From Thiohalospira halophila DSM 15071 (GTDB taxonomy: Bacteria > Pseudomonadota > Gammaproteobacteria > Thiohalospirales > Thiohalospiraceae): DNA of 64,000 nucleotides. The position numbers and the translations under genes were made by a program. Within the stretch, counting starts at the first letter, position 1, and every line of letters starts with the position of its first letter. Shown piece by piece: positions 33,137-42,281 of this stretch. The notes beneath the pieces are model-generated. The model ran no database searches. It saw nothing but the letters and a program-made list of their open reading frames with translations, and was not told the origin of the DNA. The stretch is taken from contig NZ_FOMJ01000001.1 of NCBI RefSeq assembly GCF_900112605.1, positions 396,577-460,576 on the forward strand. The letters run 5' to 3'.

Positions 33137-34549
33137 TCAGCGCTCGGCGTCACCCCAGGCGGGGTTGTCGCTGCCGAACAGCGCATCCATGGCGAGGACG
33201 TCGTTCTCGTCCAGGTCGCCCACGGCGGCCTGGAGGGCGAGCAGGCTCTCCAGGTAGCCGTACTTCGCATCCGCCAGATCGCGCTGGCTGGCGTAGTAGC
33301 GCTGCTCGGCGTCCAGCAGCTCCACCTGGCTGTTGAGGCCGTTGCGGTAGCCCTGGCGGGTGGCGTCCCGCGCGGTGCGGGCCGATTCCACGGCCTGGGC
33401 CACCGCCTCCAGGCTGGAGCGGGCGGAGCGGGCGTTGAGATACCCTCGACGCGCCTCCAGGCTGGCACTGCGTCGCGCCTGCTCCAGATTCTGTTCCGCC
33501 TCGCGGACGGCGGCGCGGGCCTCGTCTTCCTTCGCCTTTAGGCTCCCTCCGGTAAAAACTGGCATGGATAGCTCCACCCCATAGGCGGTGTCCTGACTGT
33601 AGTCACCCGAATCGTAGACACCTCCCTCGATATCGGTGTACGACGCCACAAAATTCACCGTGGGCCAGCGCTCGCCTTGAATGCTCATTACATTCGCCTC
33701 CTGCAATTCCACCGCCTCCCGGGCCTGGGCCACCACCGGGGAACGCTCCAGGGCCCGCTGTTCCCAGGCGCCCGGTTCAGCGGGAGTGAGCTCCCGCGCC
33801 GGCGGGATCCCGTTCAGCCCGGCCAGGCCATCGGGCATCTCGCCCAGGAGGATGGCCAGCTCCTGACGGGAGACCTCCAGCTCGTTCTCCGCCTGGATGA
33901 GGGTGGCCCGGGCCTGGTCCCGGCGGGCCAGGGCCTCGTCCACCTCGGTCCGGGCGCTGATCCCCACCGCCTGCCCCTGGCGGGCGGCGGCCAGACGGCG
34001 CTCCATGGCGTCCATCTCCGCCCGGGCGGCCTCCAGGGACTCCTGGGCGGCGAGAACGCCGAAGTACCGGCCGGCCACGCGCAGGATGGCCTCCTGTTCC
34101 GCCTGGTTGTAGGCCTCGGTGACGCGCGCCGCTTCCGCCTTGCCCGCCTGGAAGGCGCCGATGGCCGTCAGGCTGAACAGCGGCTGCTGAAGGGTTACCT
34201 GGTACTGGGTCTCGCGGTAGTCGCCGTCGCTGATAGAGGAGGTCTCCCGCCCATTGAAGACCGACGTCCTTTCCTGCTCCGAGTCCCGTTGCTTGTAGGA
34301 GGCGTTGAGATTCACCGAGGGCATCAACTGCCCCCGTCCCTGGGTGATCCGCTCCTCACCGCCTTCCCGGGCGGCGCGGGCGGCGGCCAGCTGGGGATCG
34401 GACTCCAGGGCCTGGCGGTAGGCGTCCATGAGGCCCATGGGGGATTGGGCCGCGGCCGGCGTAGCAAACGCGGTAGCGATGAGCGCGGCCAGGGTCGAGC
34501 GGCGCAGGGTCTTGCCAGTCATCATGGGACGGTTCCTTTTCGGGTTCAT
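33137..34549 (-). CDS. TolC-family outer-membrane efflux protein
   Basis: 470 residues, signal peptide ending PAAAQ, then two homologous TolC repeats (GLMDAYRQALESDPQLAAAR start; LDAEQRYYASQRDLADAKY near the end). Last gene of the tetR-adaptor-RND operon. Two stretches, about 33530-33715 and 34195-34320, which encode the extracellular loop of each repeat, use codons (CTA, CCA, GTT, GGA, TCT, AGG) that are rare in the rest of the gene, a possible sign of loop recombination. Confidence 0.92.
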   Translation of the reverse strand: MNPKRNRPMMTGKTLRRSTLAALIATAFATPAAAQSPMGLMDAYRQALESDPQLAAARAAREGGEERITQGRGQLMPSVNLNASYKQRDSEQERTSVFNGRETSSISDGDYRETQYQVTLQQPLFSLTAIGAFQAGKAEAARVTEAYNQAEQEAILRVAGRYFGVLAAQESLEAARAEMDAMERRLAAARQGQAVGISARTEVDEALARRDQARATLIQAENELEVSRQELAILLGEMPDGLAGLNGIPPARELTPAEPGAWEQRALERSPVVAQAREAVELQEANVMSIQGERWPTVNFVASYTDIEGGVYDSGDYSQDTAYGVELSMPVFTGGSLKAKEDEARAAVREAEQNLEQARRSASLEARRGYLNARSARSSLEAVAQAVESARTARDATRQGYRNGLNSQVELLDAEQRYYASQRDLADAKYGYLESLLALQAAVGDLDENDVLAMDALFGSDNPAWGDAER

Positions 34550-34559
34550 GCGTTCGAAT

Positions 34560-37500
34560 TCATTCGGATGTCGGGTAATGGGACTGCCAGCGCTGCAATC
34601 CGTTCTCCAGGAGCGAGTAGACGGCGGGTACCACCACCAGGGTCAGCAGCGTGGCGGTGATCATCCCGCCGATGACGGCGATGGCCAGCGGCCCGTTGGT
34701 ATCGGCCCCGGCCCCCAGGCCCAGCGCCGCCGGGAGGAGGGCGAGGATCACCGTCAGCGAGGTCATGAGCACCGGCCGCAGCCGGATGGGGCAGGCCTCG
34801 CGCAGCGCTTCGTCGATGCCCTTGCCCTCCGCCCGCGCCTGGTTGGTGAGATCCACCAGGAGGATGGAGTTCTTGGCCACCAGGCCCAGCAACAGCAGCA
34901 GGCCGATCATGGAGAAGATGTTCAGGGTGTTGCCGGTGACCCACAGGGCGATGACGCCCCCGATCATGGCCAGCGGCTGGGCCACCATGATGATGAAGGG
35001 CTGCAGGAAGCTGTTGAACTGGCTCGACAGCACCATGTAGAGCAGGGCGATGGCCATGAGGAAGGCGAAGCCCATGTAGCCGGCGGTCTTCTCGAACTCC
35101 TCCGCCTCGCCCATGAGGGTCACGGAATAACCCGCTGGCAGGGTCTTCGCAGCGGCTTCCTCCACTTGCTGGGCCGCCTCCGCCAGGGGGAGGTCGGGGT
35201 CGCCGTAGAACTTGGCGCCGTACTGGAGATCCACGCGGGTGATCACGGCCGGGCCCAGGATCTCGCGGAAGTCGGCCACGGTATCCAGTCGTACCGGCTC
35301 GCCGCCGCTGCCGCGGACGTAGATCCGGCGCAGGTCCGCCGGGGTGGCCAGCTCGCCGTCGGCCGCCTTGAGACGGACGTCGTAGCGCTCGCCATCACTG
35401 GGGACATCGTTGTAGCGGCCCACGTCCAGGCCGCCGGCCAGGGTGTTCACCGCCATGGCCACATCGGCGGCGCTGATCCCGAGCTGGGCCGCCCGGCCGC
35501 GGTCGAGCTCCACGTCCACCTGGGGCAGGTCGAGCTCCAGCTCCCGGTCCAGCCGGCCCATGCCGTCGATGGCCTCCAGCCGCTCCTGGAGCTCCCCGGA
35601 GAGGCGGCCCACCTCGTCCAGGTCGTTGCCGCGCACGGCGAACTGCAGGGGATCGCCGCGCTGGCCGCCGATCATAGGCTGCTTGCGGGCAAAGGCGCGG
35701 ACCCCGGGGATCTCCCTGAGCTCCCGGTTTACCTCGGCGACGATGGCCTGCTGGGAGCGCTCGCGCTCGGCCCGATCCACCAGGCGGACGAAGGCCAGAC
35801 CCTGGTTCACCTGGCCCTGGTCCCCCAGGCCGATGGCGGCAAAGTAGCCGTAGACGTCGTCCCGCGCCGCGAGGATGGACTCCACCTCGCGCAGCTTCTC
35901 GTCGGTGTAGTCGATGTTCGAGCCCAGCGGCGCCCGCAGGATGATCATGAAGGCGCCCTGGTCCTCCTCGGGGGTGAAGGTCTTGCCCACGTCGGCGAAG
36001 AACCAGGTGGATCCCCCGACCATGGCCGCCACCAGGGCGATGACCTTCCAGCGATGGCCCAGGGCGGCGCCCAGCAGACCGCGATAGAGGCGCTCCAGGG
36101 CCTGGAAGGCGTTCTCGAACAGGTGCCAGAGGCGGTTGTGGCGCGGCTCCACGCTGAGAAAGCGGGAGCAGAGCATGGGGGTGAGGGTCATGGAGACGAA
36201 CCAGGAGACCAGCACCCCGAAGGTGACCACCACGGCGAAGGACTCGAAGAAGCGGCCGATGATCCCGCCCATGAAGATCACCGGGGCGAAGATGGCCACC
36301 AGGGTCAGGGTGGCCGCGAGGACGGCGAAGACCACCTGGTTGGTGCCGGCGATGGCCGCCCGGATGGGGTGCGGCTCCAGCTGCTCGCGGTGGCGGTAGA
36401 TGTTCTCCAGCACCACGATGGCGTCGTCCACCACCACGCCCACCAGGAGGAGGAGGGCGAGGAGGGTAAGATTGTTGAAGGTGTAGTCGGCGAAGTACAT
36501 CACCGCAATGGCACCCAGCAGCGATACCGGGATGGCCACCGCGATGATGGCCGTGGAGCGCAGGCTCTTGAGGAACAGCAGCACCACGATGGCGGCCAGC
36601 AGGGTGCCGAGGACGACGTGCTCCTCCAGGGCGTGGATCATCTCCATGATGTAGAGGGAGTCGTCCGAGGAGACGGTGAGCTTCATCCCGGCGGGGAGCT
36701 GGGGGACGATCTCCTCGTCCAGGCGGCGCTTGACCTCGTCGGTGATGGCCACGGTGTTGGCGCCGGCGATCTTCACCACGCCCAGGCCCACGGTGGACTC
36801 GCCGCGGTAGCGGGCCAGCTCCCGGTAGTCCTCCAGGCCGTCCTCCACCTCGGCGAAGTCGGAGAGACGGATATTGCCGCCCTCGCGGCTCGCCACCACC
36901 ATCTTCGCCAGTTCGTCCGGGTCGTGGTACTCCATGTCGAGCTTGAGCAGGCTCTCCGAGCGCTCCGAGACCAGGAAGCCGCCGGGGAACTGGACGTGCT
37001 CGGTATCGAAGGCGTTCACCACCTCCGGGACGGTGACATCCAGCGCCGCCATGCGGTCCAGGTCCAGGTTGACCCGGATGGTGCGGTCGCGCCGGCCGCC
37101 CAGGCGGACCCGCCCGACGCCGTTGATGGTCTCCAGCTGCTTCTTGATGACGGTATTGGCGTAGCGATTGAGCTGCTGCTGGGTCCGGTCGCCCTGGAGG
37201 GAGAGCCACATCACCGGGGAGGCGCCGGTCTCCACCTTGCCCACCACCGGCGGTTCGGCATCCTCCGGCAGCTGGTCCAGGACCTGGTTGACCTTGGACT
37301 GGACCTCGTTGAAGGCGACGTCCACGTCCTTGGAGAGGTCGAACTGTATGGTGACCACGGAGACGCCCGGGGAGGAGCTGGACTCGATGCGGTCGATCCC
37401 CGGTACGCTGTTGACCTGGGTCTCGATGACGTTGGTCACCGAGGAGTCCACCACGCCGGGATTGCCGCCGGGGAGGGTGGTGGTCACCGAGACCACCGGG

Positions 37501-37625
37501 AAGTCGATATCGGGGAACTGATCCACCCCCATGCGCTCGTAGGCCACCAGCCCGAAGAGGACCAGCACCAGGGAGAGCATCAGCGCCAGCACGTGGCGCC
37601 GGATGGATAGCTCCGGCAGGGTCAT
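34560..37625 (-). CDS. RND efflux pump permease (HAE1 family)
   Basis: 1021 residues, twelve membrane segments expected: the first at about 10-30, then a large periplasmic loop (VDQFPDIDFPVVSVTTTLPG), a block of segments 2-6, a second loop, and a final block. TM4 carries VGVVVDDAIVVLENIYR with the paired Asp of the proton relay, placing it in the drug-exporting HAE1 group rather than the heavy-metal group. Start overlaps the adaptor stop by four bases; ends 11 bases before the tolC-like gene. Substrate not predictable. Confidence 0.95.
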   Translation of the reverse strand: MTLPELSIRRHVLALMLSLVLVLFGLVAYERMGVDQFPDIDFPVVSVTTTLPGGNPGVVDSSVTNVIETQVNSVPGIDRIESSSSPGVSVVTIQFDLSKDVDVAFNEVQSKVNQVLDQLPEDAEPPVVGKVETGASPVMWLSLQGDRTQQQLNRYANTVIKKQLETINGVGRVRLGGRRDRTIRVNLDLDRMAALDVTVPEVVNAFDTEHVQFPGGFLVSERSESLLKLDMEYHDPDELAKMVVASREGGNIRLSDFAEVEDGLEDYRELARYRGESTVGLGVVKIAGANTVAITDEVKRRLDEEIVPQLPAGMKLTVSSDDSLYIMEMIHALEEHVVLGTLLAAIVVLLFLKSLRSTAIIAVAIPVSLLGAIAVMYFADYTFNNLTLLALLLLVGVVVDDAIVVLENIYRHREQLEPHPIRAAIAGTNQVVFAVLAATLTLVAIFAPVIFMGGIIGRFFESFAVVVTFGVLVSWFVSMTLTPMLCSRFLSVEPRHNRLWHLFENAFQALERLYRGLLGAALGHRWKVIALVAAMVGGSTWFFADVGKTFTPEEDQGAFMIILRAPLGSNIDYTDEKLREVESILAARDDVYGYFAAIGLGDQGQVNQGLAFVRLVDRAERERSQQAIVAEVNRELREIPGVRAFARKQPMIGGQRGDPLQFAVRGNDLDEVGRLSGELQERLEAIDGMGRLDRELELDLPQVDVELDRGRAAQLGISAADVAMAVNTLAGGLDVGRYNDVPSDGERYDVRLKAADGELATPADLRRIYVRGSGGEPVRLDTVADFREILGPAVITRVDLQYGAKFYGDPDLPLAEAAQQVEEAAAKTLPAGYSVTLMGEAEEFEKTAGYMGFAFLMAIALLYMVLSSQFNSFLQPFIIMVAQPLAMIGGVIALWVTGNTLNIFSMIGLLLLLGLVAKNSILLVDLTNQARAEGKGIDEALREACPIRLRPVLMTSLTVILALLPAALGLGAGADTNGPLAIAVIGGMITATLLTLVVVPAVYSLLENGLQRWQSHYPTSE

Positions 37626-38740
37626 CCGTCGTCACCCCCGCGCAGCCGCACGGCGGCCCCGTCGGAGAGATAGTCGGCCCCGTCCCGGGCGATGGTGGTG
37701 CCGGCGGCCAGCCCCTCCCGGATCACCACCTGCCCGTCGAAGCGGAAGCCGGTCTCCACGACCTTCTCGACGGCCTGGCCATCCTCGAGGGCGTAGACCA
37801 CCTCGCCGGCCGGACGCTGGACCACGCTGGTCTCGTCCACCACCACGGCCGAGGGGAGGTGGTCGCGGACGATATTGCCGACTACGCCGGCCCCGTCCCG
37901 CCAGTTGCCGGGATTGTCGAAGTCCACCAGGGCATCGAAGGCGCGGCTGGCGTCACCGACGCGCTCGCGCAGGGCGGTCACCCGGGCCTCCACGACCTCC
38001 TCCGGCGCGGAGGGCAGCCAGAGCCGCACGCCCATGCCGGGCTCTACCCGGGCGGCGGCGGTCTCCGGGAGGGGAAGCTCGGCCCGCAGCCCCTCGGGGG
38101 CGACCAGTTCGAACAGCGGCTCCCCCACACCGGGATAATCCCCGGGGGAGATGTGGCGCTCCACGACGCGCCCCTCCACCGGCGCCCGGATCCGGGTCAG
38201 CCGCAGGTCGCGCTGGGCCTGCTCAAGCCGCGCCTCGGCCCCGGCCAGCCGGGCCCGGATCTCGTCCAGGGCGGTGGTGGCGGCATCCAGTTCGGACTCC
38301 GAGACGTACTGCTCCTCGGCCTGGGCGCGCAGCCGCTCTACCTGTCGCTGCTGGTTGCGCTGCTGGGCCCGGAGTCGGTCCACCTCCGAGCGCGCCGCAT
38401 CCCGCGCCAATCGGAAGGGCTCGGCATCCAGGGTGGCCAGGAGTTCCCCCTGGCGCACCGGCTCCCCCGCATCCACCTCCAGTCCGACGACGCGCCCGGC
38501 CACCTCGGCGCGCAGGGTGGGCGCCGTCCGTGCGCGGATCCGGCCGATGGTGTGTTCCGTGATGTCGACGGCCTGTTCGCGAGCCTTGTCGGCCTGGACC
38601 AGCATGGCCCGGTCGCTGGCCATCGCCTCGCGGCCCTCCTCGCCCGATTCGCCGCCGCAGCCGCTCAGGGCCAGCAGGAGGGAGAGGGCCAGTCCGGGGA
38701 TGACCGGTCGGGCGCAGGGGGAGGGTGGGCATCTTCTCAT
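37622..38740 (-). CDS. RND periplasmic adaptor (membrane fusion) lipoprotein
   Basis: 372 residues from ATG 38740, chosen because it puts a lipoprotein signal at the N-terminus (LSLLLALSGC, Cys about residue 28); a longer frame reaching 38803 would overlap tetR. Lipoyl/barrel-sandwich halves flank a coiled coil (about 110-175, rich in Gln/Arg/Glu); the beta-barrel part includes GEPLFELV. It links the pump to the outer-membrane channel. Confidence 0.93.
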   Translation of the reverse strand: MRRCPPSPCARPVIPGLALSLLLALSGCGGESGEEGREAMASDRAMLVQADKAREQAVDITEHTIGRIRARTAPTLRAEVAGRVVGLEVDAGEPVRQGELLATLDAEPFRLARDAARSEVDRLRAQQRNQQRQVERLRAQAEEQYVSESELDAATTALDEIRARLAGAEARLEQAQRDLRLTRIRAPVEGRVVERHISPGDYPGVGEPLFELVAPEGLRAELPLPETAAARVEPGMGVRLWLPSAPEEVVEARVTALRERVGDASRAFDALVDFDNPGNWRDGAGVVGNIVRDHLPSAVVVDETSVVQRPAGEVVYALEDGQAVEKVVETGFRFDGQVVIREGLAAGTTIARDGADYLSDGAAVRLRGGDDG

Positions 38741-38753
38741 GCGTCTTTGCGCC

Positions 38754-39386
38754 TCACGCGGGATGGCGGAGGATACCCTGGAGCAGGATATCCACCAGGG
38801 CATCGCTGTAACGCTCCGGCTGGCCCTTCACGGTGCCATCCGTGCTCTCCTCCAGGACCTCGCGGTTCATGAAGAAGAAGAGGTCGGCACCGACCAGGGC
38901 GGAGACCAGAACCCCCGGATCGAAGTCCTGGCGGAAGACGCCTCCCGCCTGACTATCCTCGATGATGGAGACCACGTACCGGAAGTGGCTTGCCAGGACG
39001 TTCTCGGCCAGTTCACGGCCCCGCGGATTGTCCCGATCCTGGATCTCGCGCAGCACCAGCCGGCTGAGGTCCTCGCGCTCGAACAGGTGCTTGAGGTGCT
39101 GCCGCGCAAAACGGCGCAGCCGTTCCTCCACGGCATCGCCCTCGGAATCCAGCTCCTGGCGCAGCGCCTCCAGCCCCTCGCGGCAGGCGTTCTCCAGGAC
39201 CGCCTGGTAGAGAACCTCCTTGCTCCGGAAATGGTAGAGGATATTCGCCTTGCTGGTACCGGCCGCCTCGGCAATGGCGCTCAACGAGACCCCGTCAAAG
39301 CCATTGGTGGCAAAAAGGTGCTCAGCGGTCTCCAGGATCGCGACGATGCCCTGACCGCGCCGGACCGTCTCCGACTCCGTACCCAT
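38754..39386 (-). CDS. TetR/AcrR-family regulator
   Basis: 210 residues. N-terminal helix-turn-helix (ILETAEHLFATNGFDGVSLS...AGTSKANILYHFRSKE) of the RutR/AcrR type; the C-terminal ligand domain is unassigned. First gene of the efflux operon, 13 bases before the adaptor, so probably autoregulatory. Upstream lies AT-rich sequence (about 39425-39465) and, at 39497-39510, the near-palindrome TGACCAACTGGTTA, a possible operator. Confidence 0.92.
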   Translation of the reverse strand: MGTESETVRRGQGIVAILETAEHLFATNGFDGVSLSAIAEAAGTSKANILYHFRSKEVLYQAVLENACREGLEALRQELDSEGDAVEERLRRFARQHLKHLFEREDLSRLVLREIQDRDNPRGRELAENVLASHFRYVVSIIEDSQAGGVFRQDFDPGVLVSALVGADLFFFMNREVLEESTDGTVKGQPERYSDALVDILLQGILRHPA

Positions 39387-39866
39387 CTTTTACCCCCTGC
39401 ATCACGCACTGTCAGAAAGCCAGTCAGTCAATAATTTATCAGTTTTTTATAAACCAGATTGTGAAGAGTTTCACCAACCAAGGACTGGCGCCAACTGACC
39501 AACTGGTTAAAAGCATTCTGGATCGTCGCCGACGGCGAGGCAAGGCGCCATGGGCTGTCACGACGCGCCAATCCCGGGTCCGGACCGTAGGGGCCGTGCG
39601 GGAGCTATTGCCGGCTACCGGGCCCGGAACCGCACAGGGATCCGTACGGGGATCCAGACCGGCAGTCCCGGCGGCCGGTTCCTGGGTCGGAAAGGCGCTG
39701 AAACGCCTCCGACAGTCCTCACCGGAAGCCTCACCGGAAGCGGCTTCGAGGCTCCGGCGCCGGCGAGCGCAACCGAGGCCGGGCCGGAGTCGCAAGAGCC
39801 GAGGGGCCGGCCATCCAGCAGGGAGGCCCGAACGGGGCTCGGGGACTGCCCCACTCACCCCGCCAT
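39387..39866. other. Gene-free stretch between tetR and dif, repeat-rich
   Basis: No convincing gene: the frames open here on both strands give Arg/Pro/Gly-rich, low-complexity products with no ribosome sites. It holds a tandem duplication of the 12-mer CCTCACCGGAAG (39717-39740), a hairpin GTCGG-AA-AGGCG/CGCCT-CCGAC (39685-39712), paired GGGATCC words (39638 and 39650) and GGAACCG/CGGTTCC inverted arms (39626 and 39675). A structured RNA or terminus-associated DNA sites are possible, but nothing is recognised. Confidence 0.6.
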
Positions 39867-39894
39867 ACTTCGCATAATGTATATTATGTTAAGT
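39867..39894 (+). other. dif: Chromosomal dif site (XerC/XerD resolution site)
   Basis: XerC arm ACTTCGCATAA, centre TGTATA, XerD arm TTATGTTAAGT. Compared with E. coli dif, 22 consecutive inner bases are identical, including the 6-base crossover region. The AT-rich 28-mer stands out sharply in GC-rich, gene-free DNA. XerCD, activated by FtsK, resolve chromosome dimers here, so this marks the replication terminus. GGGCAGGG words (KOPS-like) that I found point to it from both sides. Confidence 0.96.
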
Positions 39895-39993
39895 CGTGGA
39901 TCGAGGTGGTCGGCACGTAACCCGAGCAATCTGTCCCGGTCGCCCCCGCTGTGCCACAATGCGGCCATTCCGATTGATCGAGGTGGCGGTCCC

Positions 39994-40392
39994 ATGGCGG
40001 CACGATTGCGGCAGATTTCCGTTCTGGCCCTGGTCGGCGTCGGCATCGTGATGCTGCTGGCCGGCTGTGCCCGGGAGGTCTACGTGGAGCCCGCCGAGAC
40101 CATCGAGGTCCGCCAGGCCGGGGACGAACGGCTGACCTGCGGCGAGCTGGACCGCCGTATCGGCAACCTCTACGGACGCGCTATGGAGTTCGCTCCCGAT
40201 GGCTTCCACGAGGATCGGGGAAATGCCGTCGCCGGGAGTGTCGGGACCTTCGCCTTCAGCCCGGCCTATCTGTACGTACTGCGTAACGAGGTCGTCGACA
40301 AACCCAGGGAACGGGAGCGTTTCGACGCAGTGACCTCGCGCATCGAGTGGCTCCAGCGGCTCAAGGCGCGCAAGCACTGCTTCGAGTACTGA
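39994..40392 (+). CDS. Small putative lipoprotein, unknown function
   Basis: 132 residues from ATG 39994. Hydrophobic segment and lipobox MLLAGC put the lipidated Cys at about residue 25; two further Cys (TCGELDRRI and KHCFEY) may form a disulfide. Asp/Glu/Arg-rich mature part; the segment GNLYGRAMEFAPDGF and the C-terminus resemble small uncharacterised lipoproteins of gammaproteobacteria. First gene after dif. Confidence 0.8.
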   Translation: MAARLRQISVLALVGVGIVMLLAGCAREVYVEPAETIEVRQAGDERLTCGELDRRIGNLYGRAMEFAPDGFHEDRGNAVAGSVGTFAFSPAYLYVLRNEVVDKPRERERFDAVTSRIEWLQRLKARKHCFEY

Positions 40393-40419
40393 TCGAGCCG
40401 GAAGCAGGACCTCGCGAAC

Positions 40420-40447
40420 AACCATCAGAAGCCAACCATCAGAAGCC
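40420..40447 (+). repeat. Tandem 14-bp duplication before the M61 peptidase gene
   Basis: AACCATCAGAAGCC occurs twice head to tail, immediately upstream of the ribosome site for the GTG at 40461. It probably arose by slippage; it may change leader spacing. Confidence 0.8.
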
Positions 40448-40460
40448 ACGAGGGGGAAAC

Positions 40461-42281
40461 GTGAGCCGCGACGCCATCACGCCGCTTCGCTACCGGGTCG
40501 TTCCCTTGCGGCCCTCGGCCCACGAGTTCGCGGTGGAGCTCACCATCCCCGAGCCGGCGGCAGACGGTCAGCGCCTGATCCTGCCGGCCTGGATTCCCGG
40601 TAGTTACCTGGTCCGCGACTTCGCCCGCCACATCGTGGAGATCGCGGCGGAGGACGGTGACGGCGTGCCGGTCCGGCTGGACAAGGAGGACAAGCAGACC
40701 TGGCGCGCCGCCCCGGCCAAGGGTCCCCTGGTCCTCCGCACGGTGGTTCACGCCCACGACCCCTCGGTGCGCAGCGCCTGGCTGGACCGGCGCCGCGGCT
40801 TCTTCAACGGCACCTCCCTCTTCCTGGAGCCGGAGGGTCACGACCATCGCCCCTGCGAACTGGATCTGGAGCCGCCGGCCGAGGGCTCGGTGGACGGCGA
40901 ATGGACGGTGGCCACCGCCCTCACCCCCGCCGGTGCGGCCGAGGGCGGATTCGGCCGCTATCGCGCCGCCGATTACGCCACCCTCATCGACAGCCCGGTG
41001 GCCATGGCCCCCCTGGCCCGCGTCGGCTTCGAGGTGGCGGGCATCCCGCACACCATCGCCATCAGCGGCCACCACCGGGCCGACCTGCCGCGGCTGGCCG
41101 AGGATGTGCGCGCGATCTGCGAGGAGCAGGTGGCGGTCTTCGGCGAATTGCCGGTTACCGAGCGCTACGTCTTCTACCTCCACGTGGTCGGCGACGGTTA
41201 CGGCGGCCTGGAGCACGCCGACAGCACCGCCCTGGTCGCCAGGCGCGACCACCTCCCCCGCCCCGGCGGGGACGTCGATGCCGACGGCTACGCCGAGCTG
41301 CTGGGGCTGTTCAGCCACGAATACTTCCACCTCTGGAACGTGAAACGGATCCGGCCGGCCGCCTTCACGCCCTACGACCTGCGCGGCGAGGTCCACACCA
41401 CCCTCCTCTGGGCCTTCGAGGGGATCACCTCCTATTACGACGACCGCGCGCTGGTGACCGCCGGCCGCATCGATCGGGAGGCCTATCTCGAGCGACTGGG
41501 TCGGGTCATTACCCGGGTCATGCGCGGCAGCGGCCGCCACCGGCAGTCGGTGGCGGACTCCAGCTTCGACGCCTGGACCCGCTTCTACCAGCAGGACGCC
41601 AACGCGCCCAACGCCATCGTCAGCTACTACGCCAAGGGGGCCCTGGTGGCCCTGGCCCTGGACCTGCTGCTGCGGCGCGATGCGGGCACCCGGCTGGACG
41701 ATGTCATGCGCCGGCTCTGGAGCGAGTACGGCCGCCCCGGGATCGGCGTCCCTGAGGAGGGGGTCCGGGAGGCAGCCGAGGCCGTCTCGGGGCTCGACCT
41801 GGGGGACTTCTTCGCGCGCTACGTCCACGGCACCGAGGACCCGCCCCTGGCGGAGTTGCTGGCCGCCACGGGCGTGGCCCTGCGGACCCGGCCCCGCGGC
41901 GGGCGCGATGACCGCGGCGGCACCCCGCCCGGCGACTCCCCGGCACCGGCATGGACCGGCGCGGTGATAGCCGATGAACAGGGGCGCGCCCGGGTCCGGA
42001 CCGTTCATGCCGGCAGCCCGGCGGAGGTGGCCGGCCTCTCCCCCGGGGACGAACTGGTGGCCGTGGCCGGTCTGCGCGCCACGGCCGCCGGCCTGGACGA
42101 GATCCTGCGGCGCTACCCGGCGGGCGAGGCGCTCCCCGTCCACGCCCTGCGCGGTGACGAACTGATCACGACGACCCTGCGACCCGCGGAGCCGCCGGGT
42201 GATACCTGTTACCTGGAGTTTCAGCCGGAGGCCGGGGAGGCCGAGAAGCAGCGGCAGGAGGAATGGCTTGGCCACCCCTGA
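40461..42281 (+). CDS. M61-family (glycyl aminopeptidase-like) metallopeptidase with PDZ domain
   Basis: 606 residues from GTG 40461 (GAGGGGGAAAC upstream). Zinc motif HEYFHLWNVKR (His-Glu-x-x-His) with the GYGGLEHADST segment before it and FEGITSYYDD after it carrying the third ligand Glu. PDZ domain at about 510-590 (AGSPAEVAGLSPGDELVAV). No signal peptide is evident, unlike some relatives. Overlaps mobA by 14 bases. Confidence 0.92.
   Translation: MSRDAITPLRYRVVPLRPSAHEFAVELTIPEPAADGQRLILPAWIPGSYLVRDFARHIVEIAAEDGDGVPVRLDKEDKQTWRAAPAKGPLVLRTVVHAHDPSVRSAWLDRRRGFFNGTSLFLEPEGHDHRPCELDLEPPAEGSVDGEWTVATALTPAGAAEGGFGRYRAADYATLIDSPVAMAPLARVGFEVAGIPHTIAISGHHRADLPRLAEDVRAICEEQVAVFGELPVTERYVFYLHVVGDGYGGLEHADSTALVARRDHLPRPGGDVDADGYAELLGLFSHEYFHLWNVKRIRPAAFTPYDLRGEVHTTLLWAFEGITSYYDDRALVTAGRIDREAYLERLGRVITRVMRGSGRHRQSVADSSFDAWTRFYQQDANAPNAIVSYYAKGALVALALDLLLRRDAGTRLDDVMRRLWSEYGRPGIGVPEEGVREAAEAVSGLDLGDFFARYVHGTEDPPLAELLAATGVALRTRPRGGRDDRGGTPPGDSPAPAWTGAVIADEQGRARVRTVHAGSPAEVAGLSPGDELVAVAGLRATAAGLDEILRRYPAGEALPVHALRGDELITTTLRPAEPPGDTCYLEFQPEAGEAEKQRQEEWLGHP

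Noticed and set aside
34428-37610. 1060-codon plus-strand frame opposite the RND permease gene
   Set aside because: His/Asp/Gln-rich low-complexity product; the minus strand encodes a complete RND pump.
39439-39877. Overlapping frames on both strands in the tetR-dif gap (about 138 residues each)
   Set aside because: Arg/Pro/Ser-rich products, no ribosome sites, repeats inside; treated as non-coding.
39867-39894. dif-like site as attachment site of an integrated Xer-dependent element
   Set aside because: No integrase, phage or plasmid genes and no second copy of the site flank it; the neighbours look like ordinary chromosomal genes.
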